A stretch of DNA of 64,000 nt from an uncultured Myxococcales bacterium (GTDB lineage Bacteria > Myxococcota_A > UBA9042): positions 1 through 64,000 of the forward strand of contig CAIMEY010000110.1 of NCBI GenBank assembly GCA_903840165.1, written 5' to 3'. The position numbers and the translations under genes were made by a program. Shown here piece after piece: positions 25,890 through 33,781 of the stretch; position 1 is the first letter of the stretch, and the number at the start of each line of letters is the position of its first letter. Under the pieces are notes generated by a model. The model saw only the letters and a program-made list of their open reading frames with translations, was not told where the DNA came from and did no database searches.

Positions 25890-27784
25890 GGCTGTGCCTC
25901 CGCCGGAACCCTAGCTTGGTGCGGATTCTTGTGGCACTGCTCGCAACTCATAGGACCTAAACGCCAATGGGTCGTGCTCTTGCCCTGAGGTCCCGGCACG
26001 GGCCTATGGCACTTGGCGCAGGCGACGTTGCGATGCTTGCCATCCAGCGCAAATCGCGTTTTCCCGTGATCAAACGAGGGAATACGGAACTTGCCTTCCG
26101 GGCGGTGGCAGTCCTCACAGGAGCGGATAGGCCCGGCCGTGGCGAACTGCCCCTGATGCACGTCGCGGTGGCAAGTAGCGCAACTGTTGCGAAGGCCGGT
26201 GAATTGCACGGGTTCTTTTTCGGCTGGGCGGAAATGGCAGTGATTGCACTGCACGTTAGCGTGGCTGCCGGTCAACGGCATCTTGGTTAGGTTGTGGTCG
26301 AAGCCCCGCGTCGGCACAAATGTCTGAACATCATGGCAATTCTGGCACGGGCGCAGGACGCCGTCCTGCTGAAACTGTCCGCCGTGGGGATCCCGGTGAC
26401 AATCGGCGCAAACATGAGATACTCCGTGCAATTTCATGCTCTTTGCTGGGGGCGGTTGGTGGCAGGGTTGACACGGCGTGACGCGGTGACCGCCGGTCAG
26501 GGCGTACGTACTGCGGTCGTGATCGGCCACGCTGTAGCGCGGGGGAGCGAAGCCTTGCACGGTGTGGCATGTTTCGCAGCGATTACTGGGCATTACCGAC
26601 AAAAAGGGCCCTCCATGTGGGTCTTTGTGGCAATCCATGCAGTTGTTGCCGTCGACGCCATGGAGTCGCTTGCGTGCGGGCAAACCCGGCGGATGGCAAG
26701 CGGAACACGCCACTTTTCGGTGCAGTCCCTCTAGCTTGTACCCCGTGCGGTTGTGATCAAAACCGACTCCAGCGTTCAAGGCCCAGTCAGAAAACCCGTG
26801 GCATGAAGTGCAGTTAGCGCCCAACTTGCGATCGTGGATGTCGGTGTGGCACGCCGTGCAGTTCGGGTCGAGTTTGGCCGTAGGCGGGATCACCGTGCGC
26901 TCCGCCTGATGCAAGGGCAGGCCGCCTCGCTCAGCCGTGTGGCACTTTTCGCACGCAATTTCCGCGTGTTTTCCCTGTAATGGCAGGCGAGTCCGGGCGT
27001 GCAGGCGCAGTTGCGCGTCCTTGTTGACTGTGCCCCAACCTTGGCTGTTGTGGCATGCGGCGCAGTCCTGTCCACCGCTGTGGCCGGCCTTGGGCTCGGC
27101 ATGGCAACTGCTGCAATTTGCAAAGGCAATTCCCTTCCACACGCCCGCAATGCCCTGGGCCTTGTGGCACTTTGCGCAAGCGACGCGGGCATGTTTACCC
27201 GTCAGTGCAAAGCGCGCTTGGGCGTGGTCAAAGCGGTCGGCACCTGAGAAATGCTGTTCATTATGGCAGTCTTGGCAACGCGGGCCTAGGGACGGCACAT
27301 GCAGGTCGCGGTGGCAATCGGCGCAGGCCCCGGTGAGCCCCATCCAGCGATTGACCGTCGTGTGGCACGCCGAGCAAGCCGGGGTCTGGTGCGCACCCTT
27401 GAGCGGCCAACTGGTCTTTTCGTGAGGGAAATTGGCGGGTGGCTGCCAGCGAATCATCGTAAAATCGCGGCCGCGGTGATCGTGGTGGCAACCGGCGCAT
27501 GTTTTGCCCGATTCCTTGGCCATCTGACTGTGATAGTTCGAAGATTTGGCGACCTTGTGGCAGTCCAGGCAACGGTCGTCGCTGGCACCTTGGCCCGCCG
27601 TGTGGCATTTTCCGCAGTTATTATCCAATTTTGCGTGAGATTGCGCCAATGGCCCAGGTGAGGTGGACTGGGCCCAAGTAGCTGACGCGCTAAGAAAGCC
27701 CAGCAAGGCTAAGGTGATAGACAGTCCAAACCGCTGGCCCCAAGGGACAGCAGCCGGTTTGCTCGGCTGCATACGCTGCTTCAC
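25886..27784 (-). CDS. Exported 23-haem cytochrome c with repeated haem modules
   Basis: First gene of the operon, about 632 residues. GTG 27784 is chosen because AGGGAA lies seven bases upstream; a later ATG at 27770-27772 is possible and the frame extends to 27898. Signal peptide ends near SASATWAQ. I count 23 CxxCH motifs. The C-terminal two-thirds is modular: CADCHRDPHGGQF, then CQNCH, then FDH...PLTGSHANVQCNHCH, about 75-85 residues and three haems per unit, repeated several times. This layout resembles large periplasmic or surface nanowire-like cytochromes of metal-respiring Deltaproteobacteria. No enzymatic active site is evident. Confidence 0.93.
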   Translation of the reverse strand: MKQRMQPSKPAAVPWGQRFGLSITLALLGFLSASATWAQSTSPGPLAQSHAKLDNNCGKCHTAGQGASDDRCLDCHKVAKSSNYHSQMAKESGKTCAGCHHDHRGRDFTMIRWQPPANFPHEKTSWPLKGAHQTPACSACHTTVNRWMGLTGACADCHRDLHVPSLGPRCQDCHNEQHFSGADRFDHAQARFALTGKHARVACAKCHKAQGIAGVWKGIAFANCSSCHAEPKAGHSGGQDCAACHNSQGWGTVNKDAQLRLHARTRLPLQGKHAEIACEKCHTAERGGLPLHQAERTVIPPTAKLDPNCTACHTDIHDRKLGANCTSCHGFSDWALNAGVGFDHNRTGYKLEGLHRKVACSACHPPGLPARKRLHGVDGNNCMDCHKDPHGGPFLSVMPSNRCETCHTVQGFAPPRYSVADHDRSTYALTGGHRVTPCQPCHQPPPAKSMKLHGVSHVCADCHRDPHGGQFQQDGVLRPCQNCHDVQTFVPTRGFDHNLTKMPLTGSHANVQCNHCHFRPAEKEPVQFTGLRNSCATCHRDVHQGQFATAGPIRSCEDCHRPEGKFRIPSFDHGKTRFALDGKHRNVACAKCHRPVPGPQGKSTTHWRLGPMSCEQCHKNPHQARVPAEAQP

Positions 27785-28172
27785 GTGGCGATTCCCTGAC
27801 TTGTCCAAGCGCTTGACCCTCACGGTGCCTTCGCCGAGGCCCCGAACAAAGGGCTGGAGCCAAAGGGGCTTGTACCGCCGCCGCCCGGGTGCCGTCAACG
27901 TTTGGGCATCGCTGGTCCCGCGGTCGTGGACTGTGAGCCAGCTGTATATGCAGTAGCCAATATCCCAATATTACGCAATAAAGACGAACGCTGAGGCCGC
28001 TAGGGGGTTCCTGCGCGACGTCCTGGCCAATTGCGCTGCAGCCCACATTTCGCAATGATGGCGACATGGCTTCACTTGCTGCAGTCGTGACCCGTTGCTT
28101 GCGTCAACGCCGGTCTTGGCGCGCCAGAAACGTCATTGCTCATAGACAGTTGGCCCTTTTCTGGCAGGCTTT
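27785..28172. other. Divergent intergenic region upstream of the cytochrome operon, 388 bases
   Basis: This separates the cytochrome operon (minus) from the amino-acid permease (plus). An AT-rich island at about 27955-27985 contrasts with GC-rich flanks and contains a direct CCAATAT repeat. I see no credible gene. The promoters of both transcripts should be here, but I cannot place -35/-10 boxes with confidence. Confidence 0.6.
27957..27971. promoter_or_regulatory. CCAATAT direct repeat in AT-rich island; candidate operator
   Basis: CCAATAT at 27957-27963 and 27965-27971, period eight, within the only AT-rich stretch of this intergenic region and about 175 bases before the first cytochrome start. 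Two adjacent identical half-sites could bind a regulator. This is inference only. Confidence 0.3.
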
Positions 28173-29537
28173 GTGGTCATGACCGAGAGTTCCCCGCGCT
28201 TACTTAGTCGTTGGCACGCCGCCGCCTTGGTCGCCGGCTCCATGGTCGGTGTCGGAATTTTCCTGACGCCACGCTTGGTTGCCGCTGCCACGGGCACGGG
28301 CTGGCTGTACTTCGGTCTCTGGCTAGCCGGTGCTGCGTTGGCCCTGACGGGCGCATTGGCCGTGGCGGAACTCGGTGCCATGGTACCTCAGGCCGGCGGT
28401 GACTATGTCTATCTCCGCTTGGCATATGGTGATTCGCTCGGGTTTGTCTACGGCTGGCAGTCGCTCCTGGCTTCCTTTTCCGGTTCAATTGCGGCGATGG
28501 CCTATGGTGTACCGCGCTATCAAGGCGAAGCGCTGTTTGGTCCGGACATCCATCAGCAGCTCTTTGAGTTGCAAGTACTCGATTGGAAATGGGCTTTTCA
28601 CCTAGACCAAGCTGTCGCCTTGGGTCTAGTTTGGGGTCTCACCGCCCTGGCGTGCCGTCGCGTTCGCGTCGCTGGGCGTGCGCAATTGGCCTTAAGTGGC
28701 GCGGTGATGGGCGCACTTCTTCTCGGGGCCGCGTGGGCCTTGGTGCAGCGCCATGGCCGTGTTCAACCGGCCGAGGCTGTCGTCGCCACGCCGACGGGCG
28801 CCCTGCAAGCCTTTGTCGCCGTCTCATTTGCCTATTCGGGTTGGAATGCAGCGGGTTATGTGGCTTCAGAGATCGAAGACCCCGGCCGCAACTTGCCGTT
28901 CGCCCTGGGCTTGGCGACGGCTGCCGTCGGGTTGCTCTATCTGCTCCTCAATGCCGCATTTGTCCTTACCTTGCCCGATGTTGCGCAGGCTCCTGACGCG
29001 GGTTCGGCCACGGCGTCGGCTCTGCTCGGACCCGCCGGTGGTCAGGTGATGGCGGCAATCATCGCTGTCGCGGTGACCGGCGCTGTGCTCGCTAGCATCG
29101 TCACTGGCGGGCGCATCTACTATGCCATGGCAAGGCAAGGGCAATTTCCGGTGGCTGCGGGCCAATTGCACCCGCGATGGCAGACCCCGTGGCTCGCCCT
29201 GGTCGGTCAGGCGACCTGGGTCTCCGTGCTGATTTTATCGAGTACATTTGACGAGTTGCTTAGGTGGTCTGGGCAGTCGATGCTGCTGTTATCGGTCGCG
29301 ACGGTTGTCGCCGTGCCGTGGCTTAGGCGCAAATATCCTGACTGGGCAAGGCCTTATCGCGCGCCAGGTCATCCGTGGGTGGCCATCGCCTATTGCCTCG
29401 CCTGCTTGCTGGTATTTACCGCCTGCGTGCGGGCTAAGCCCTGGGATGGCGTGGTCGGCCTGGGCACCTTGGCCGTAGGCTGGCTGGCGGGCTTGGTGCA
29501 TGGGCGGCGGGCTCAGAGAAAAGACGTGAAAGAATAG
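28173..29537 (+). CDS. APC-superfamily amino acid permease
   Basis: About 454 residues with twelve predicted TM helices. GSMVGVGIFLTP near residue 22 is the APC helix-1 substrate-binding loop (GxxIGxGIF), and PQAGGDYVYLRLAYG near residue 71 matches the helix-2/3 signature of the LAT/YbaT-like amino acid transporters. Start is GTG 28173 or ATG 28179; an AGG at 28166 could serve either. It is divergent from the cytochrome operon. Substrate not predictable. Confidence 0.9.
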   Translation: MVMTESSPRLLSRWHAAALVAGSMVGVGIFLTPRLVAAATGTGWLYFGLWLAGAALALTGALAVAELGAMVPQAGGDYVYLRLAYGDSLGFVYGWQSLLASFSGSIAAMAYGVPRYQGEALFGPDIHQQLFELQVLDWKWAFHLDQAVALGLVWGLTALACRRVRVAGRAQLALSGAVMGALLLGAAWALVQRHGRVQPAEAVVATPTGALQAFVAVSFAYSGWNAAGYVASEIEDPGRNLPFALGLATAAVGLLYLLLNAAFVLTLPDVAQAPDAGSATASALLGPAGGQVMAAIIAVAVTGAVLASIVTGGRIYYAMARQGQFPVAAGQLHPRWQTPWLALVGQATWVSVLILSSTFDELLRWSGQSMLLLSVATVVAVPWLRRKYPDWARPYRAPGHPWVAIAYCLACLLVFTACVRAKPWDGVVGLGTLAVGWLAGLVHGRRAQRKDVKE

Positions 29538-29670
29538 AGAGATAGACCTTGGTACTACACCCAAACAACGCCCGCGTTTGCCTCGCCGCGCAAGCCTTGG
29601 TAACGTGCACCATGCGCCTGTTCGGCCTGCGCAATCCCCCCGCGTTGCCGCCATGACCGCCCGGAGCCCT

Positions 29671-32600
29671 ATGCAGTTGAGTCGACGGCCGCGAGATCTC
29701 TCAAACCGCGCTGGCGTTTCTGTAGTATTGCTGAAACATTGGGCCTTTGGGCTCGCTGCCTTACTGTCCGCTGTCCTGCCTGGCTGCGGGGATACGGCCA
29801 CGCCGGTGACGCCCGTTGCGGACGTGCAGGCGGACCTGGCCAATCCTTATGTCGACATTGCCTTGGGAGGTGACGCCGATTCCTCTTCTATTCCAGAGAC
29901 ATCCGGCCCAACGTGCATTCCCGGGGACACGGGGCCAGGTTGCCCGTGCAAGAGCAACGCCGACTGTGACAACCAGTTCTGCATCGACACGCCCGACGGC
30001 CGTCAATGCGCGCGCCCATGCGTCGCAACGTGTCCCGACGGTTTTCTTTGCAATACCGTGACTTCGCCCGGCAACGACACCATCAGCATTTGCATTCCCC
30101 AGTTTGGCCGGCGCTGTGACCCGTGCTCTGCATCCAAAGACTGCGATTCTATTGGCATTTCTGGGTCCGTCTGCGTGCCCTTTGGCGGCCAAGGTCAGGC
30201 CGGTGCATTCTGTGGCAGTCCGTGCGCCGAAAATGCCGATTGCGGCACGGCATTTGACTGCATCAGCATTACGTCGGTCGAAGGGCAGAAGACCAACCAG
30301 TGCGTGCCCAAAGGCAATGCGACCCAGGTGATGGGCGAATGCACGTGCTCTAAGTCTGCGCAGAGTAAGGGGCTTCAGACTTCGTGCCTGGCCGTTGTGA
30401 CCGACGACACCGGCAAGACCATTGGCCAATGTCCCGGCGTGCGCCAGTGCGGGGCCGACGGGTTGACACAGTGCGCGGCCCCGGGTGCCAAGGCTGAGGT
30501 GTGCGACGGCCTCGACAACGACTGCAATGGCCAGACCGACGAAGGCACCTGCGACGATAAAAACGTTTGCACAACAGATATTTGCAATCCTGCGCTGGCT
30601 GGTCCGGGCAAGGAAGGCTGCTCGCATCCCATCGCAACGGGCCCGTGCGATGCCGATGGCAACAACTGCACCGTGGCCGACGCCTGCGACAATGGCGTGT
30701 GCAAACCCGGCCAATTGAAAGACTGTTCTGACGGAAACCCGTGCACCAAGGACGTGTGCGACGTTGCGCTAGGCTGCACCAACACCAACGACGACGGCGC
30801 CGGTTGCAACGACACGAATCCCTGTACCGTCAATGATCAATGCAAATCGGGCAGTTGCATCAGTGGGCCCCAGAAAGACTGCGACGTTGGAAAGCCGTGC
30901 ATTGTGAGCAGTTGTGACCTAAAATCAGGCAATTGCCTCTTTCAGAACAAGCCCGATGCGACACCCTGTGATGACGGTCTAGCCTGCACCGAACTCGACA
31001 CCTGTGCTGGCGCAGAATGCCTTGGAAAAGTGAAGAATTGCGACGACGGCAATGCCTGCACCTTGGAGGCCTGCGACGCCGCCGTGGGGTGTAAATACGT
31101 TAAACTTACAAGCAGTTGTGATGACAATTCGGCATGCACCGTCAATGACGTGTGCAACGACGGATTTTGCCTAGGGACATCGGTCAACTGCGACGACGGC
31201 AATCAGTGCACCGACGATAAGTGTGACGCCAAGCTGGGTTGCGTCAACACGGCCAATGTGGGCCCATGCAGCGATGGCGACGCTTGCACCACCGGTGACG
31301 CGTGCAAGGATAAGTTCTGCAACGCGGGCATCGCCAAAGTCTGCGACGACAAAAGCGTTTGCACCACGGACAGCTGCAATATCGCCACGGGCATCTGCGT
31401 ATTTGACGCAAAATCCAATGAAAACATGCCGTGCGACGCCGACGGCAGCGTTTGCAGCGTAGGGGACAAGTGCCAAAGCGGCCTGTGCACGGCGGGTAAG
31501 CTCAAGGTCTGCGACGATGCCAATCCGTGCACCGATGATAGCTGCGATCCGGTCAAGGATTGCCTGTACCTCAACTCCTTAAAGCCTTGTAATGCCGACG
31601 ATAATCCGTGCACTGTCGGTGATGCCTGCAGTGGCGGCGTCTGCAAGGCCGGCACGGCCAAGGTCTGCGACGATCAAAATCCCTGCACTTCAGATAGTTG
31701 TGACCCGAATCCGCCGAATTCCGGTGCCTGTGTGTATTCAGCGGCCGCTTTGGCGGGTGCTCCGTGCGATGCTGACAAGAGCGTTTGTACCAAAAATGAC
31801 GCGTGCTTAGCGGGCAAATGCACTGTGGGTGCTCCTCTGAATTGCGACGACGGCAACTCGTGCACGGACGATTCCTGCGACCCGCTCAAGGGCTGCCAAA
31901 ACGTCAATAATGTCGCGCCCTGCAGCGACAATGTCCCCTGCACGGTTGGCGACGCGTGCAAAGATGCCGTGTGCAAGGCCGGTGCGCCCAAGGTCTGCGA
32001 CGATACCAATCCTTGCACATTCGATAGTTGCACGGCGCTGACGGGGGCGTGCAGTTATGACCCCAAGGCGATGGAGGCCGCTGGCTGCGATGCCGATGGT
32101 AGTGTATGTACCCAAAATGACAAGTGTATTGGCGGAAAATGCACGGTCGGAGCCCTGGTCAATTGTGACGACGGCAACCAGTGCACCGTGGACACGTGTG
32201 ACGCCAAGTTGTCGTGCCAGCACGTCAACGCGACGATTGTCTGCTCAGACGGAAATGCCTGTACTGTCGGCGATCTATGCAAGGCGGGCGCCTGCAACGG
32301 AACGCCGGCCAACTGCGACGATGCCAACAGTTGCACCACAGATTCCTGTGACAAAGCGCAGGGTTGCCTCCATGTGGGCATCGCAGACGGCACCCTATGC
32401 GCGGCCGGCATGGTCTGCGCCAGCGCCCTGTGCAAGCCCGCGATATGTGGTGACAATATCATCCAGAGCGCGGTGGAAAAGTGCGATGGCACTGCCTTGG
32501 CGGGCCAAACGTGCGGCACCATCCTCGGCGCTGGGTCCGACGGTACCTTGGCATGTAGCAACGATTGCAAGGGGTTCGACACCACCGGTTGCACCGTGGA

Positions 32601-32988
32601 CCTATCTTGGATGGACCAAAGCGACGACTGCGGCGGCTTCCGCCAAGCCCAGAAGTATCCCACCGTGCATTTTGCGGTATCTAAGAGCAACACTTGGGAT
32701 AAAGCGAAGAATTATCAATGCCCTAAGGGCAATCACTGGGCATCAACGGCGGAGGGCAACGCGCTCTTCCTTGGCAGCGGTGGCGGCACTGCGCTGGTGT
32801 ACTACAGCCAATGCGGTTGGAATGGCTTCACTTGGCCGCTGGTCAACGGAATTACGCGAGAATTCTTCCGCTTTTCCGACTCCGCCGTGACCTATGCGAC
32901 CAAGAATGCCGCCGACCAAGAACAGACCATCCCCGGCGTGCAAAACGGCACGGCGCTGTTCGGCGGAATCGTCTGCGTCAAAGACTAA
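29671..32988 (+). CDS. Very large Cys-rich repeat lipoprotein
   Basis: About 1105 residues. ATG 29671 has GGAG four bases upstream; ATG 29653 is an alternative. A hydrophobic signal ends in lipobox AVLPGC, then a short Asp/Ala linker. Residues from about 80 to 240 are a Cys-rich head (CPCKSNADCDNQFC). One MopE-like CDGLDNDCNGQTDE motif follows, then about 23 consecutive Cys-rich units of the CDDGNPCTTDSC type (two alternating subtypes, C-D-D-x-N-x-C-T and C-D-A-D-x-x-V-C), a CGDNIIQSAVEKCDG module, and a unique C-terminal domain of about 110 residues. Likely a rigid, disulphide-rich surface stalk displaying that domain. Function unknown. Confidence 0.82.
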   Translation: MQLSRRPRDLSNRAGVSVVLLKHWAFGLAALLSAVLPGCGDTATPVTPVADVQADLANPYVDIALGGDADSSSIPETSGPTCIPGDTGPGCPCKSNADCDNQFCIDTPDGRQCARPCVATCPDGFLCNTVTSPGNDTISICIPQFGRRCDPCSASKDCDSIGISGSVCVPFGGQGQAGAFCGSPCAENADCGTAFDCISITSVEGQKTNQCVPKGNATQVMGECTCSKSAQSKGLQTSCLAVVTDDTGKTIGQCPGVRQCGADGLTQCAAPGAKAEVCDGLDNDCNGQTDEGTCDDKNVCTTDICNPALAGPGKEGCSHPIATGPCDADGNNCTVADACDNGVCKPGQLKDCSDGNPCTKDVCDVALGCTNTNDDGAGCNDTNPCTVNDQCKSGSCISGPQKDCDVGKPCIVSSCDLKSGNCLFQNKPDATPCDDGLACTELDTCAGAECLGKVKNCDDGNACTLEACDAAVGCKYVKLTSSCDDNSACTVNDVCNDGFCLGTSVNCDDGNQCTDDKCDAKLGCVNTANVGPCSDGDACTTGDACKDKFCNAGIAKVCDDKSVCTTDSCNIATGICVFDAKSNENMPCDADGSVCSVGDKCQSGLCTAGKLKVCDDANPCTDDSCDPVKDCLYLNSLKPCNADDNPCTVGDACSGGVCKAGTAKVCDDQNPCTSDSCDPNPPNSGACVYSAAALAGAPCDADKSVCTKNDACLAGKCTVGAPLNCDDGNSCTDDSCDPLKGCQNVNNVAPCSDNVPCTVGDACKDAVCKAGAPKVCDDTNPCTFDSCTALTGACSYDPKAMEAAGCDADGSVCTQNDKCIGGKCTVGALVNCDDGNQCTVDTCDAKLSCQHVNATIVCSDGNACTVGDLCKAGACNGTPANCDDANSCTTDSCDKAQGCLHVGIADGTLCAAGMVCASALCKPAICGDNIIQSAVEKCDGTALAGQTCGTILGAGSDGTLACSNDCKGFDTTGCTVDLSWMDQSDDCGGFRQAQKYPTVHFAVSKSNTWDKAKNYQCPKGNHWASTAEGNALFLGSGGGTALVYYSQCGWNGFTWPLVNGITREFFRFSDSAVTYATKNAADQEQTIPGVQNGTALFGGIVCVKD

Positions 32989-33115
32989 TTCTCCAGCATC
33001 ATTGAACTATTGCTCCTAGCGACGCGCGACCCTTGCCGGCACGTCCGGGGGCGCGTACCCTCTTGGGCCGCGCAAAGCCGCCAATGGGGCTTAGCTTGCG
33101 CCGCAGGAGCCCAGT

Positions 33116-33781
33116 ATGAGGCTGTGTATTCAAAGGCTTATCTTCTTGCTGGCCGCGGTCGCAGCGCCCTTAGGCTGTGGTGGCCAGGACACGGCGGCGT
33201 CAGGAGCCAAGGCCGATGCTGTGGTCGACGTCGATGCGTCAAACCTCAATGGAAATGATGCGGCTGCGTCTTTGCCCTCTGTGGTTCCGGTAGCACCGGG
33301 AACGGGCGATGGCAGCTTCGTGGTCGAAGGGCAATGGCTGCCTGGATCCGCCCAGATTGAAGTGCTTGTTTCTATAGCGGGTTTCTCCAATGTCTACGGT
33401 GTCGCCGGTCGCCTGCGCTATGACCCGACCTTGCTGGCGCTGGACAGCATGACGCCTGCGGGTGTTCCCACCGGCACGGGCAAAGATGCTAGTCAATTCA
33501 AGGCCCGAACCGTCGCTAAGGAAAGCCCGGTGGGCAGGATCTTGCTCGGCGGCGCGCGAATTCCCAATACGATCAATATGGCCTACCAAGCAGCAGGAAC
33601 AGCGGTAGACAAGGAATTGTGGCTTACCGCTCGCTTTCACTTGCTGCAAACTGGGCATTCTGTCATCGGTTTTGACCCTGGGACGGCCATCGCGCGAGGT
33701 CCGGACGGCACCGACCAGAAAGTGGCCCCAGGCAGCCTGAACATCGATGCTGCTAGTCTGCCCGCGGCGGTGACTCCATGA
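33116..33781 (+). CDS. Cohesin-like domain lipoprotein
   Basis: A 221-residue protein. AGGAG seven bases before ATG 33116. Lipoprotein signal ends at PLGCG, followed by a short Asp/Ala/Ser linker. Residues 65-215 read like a cohesin fold: IEVLVSIAGFSNVYG, then GRLRYDPTLLALDSM (the YDPxxL strand typical of cohesins), a FKAR...GRILLGGARI segment, LWLTARFHLL and a closing PGSLNIDA strand. Its stop overlaps by ATGA the start of a metallopeptidase with a dockerin-like C-terminus, which supports the reading. It probably acts as a membrane-anchored receptor for that enzyme (inference). Confidence 0.72.
   Translation: MRLCIQRLIFLLAAVAAPLGCGGQDTAASGAKADAVVDVDASNLNGNDAAASLPSVVPVAPGTGDGSFVVEGQWLPGSAQIEVLVSIAGFSNVYGVAGRLRYDPTLLALDSMTPAGVPTGTGKDASQFKARTVAKESPVGRILLGGARIPNTINMAYQAAGTAVDKELWLTARFHLLQTGHSVIGFDPGTAIARGPDGTDQKVAPGSLNIDAASLPAAVTP

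Noticed and set aside
29761..30714. 317-aa minus-strand open frame
   Set aside because: Antisense to the Cys-rich lipoprotein gene. Its Ala/Val/Gly-rich composition is what repetitive GC-rich codons give in that frame, and it has no motif or ribosome-binding site.
30570..32400. Possible CRISPR or satellite DNA from repeated CTGCGACGAC-like words
   Set aside because: The periodicity follows codons of the Cys-rich protein repeats, with synonymous changes and no unique spacers.
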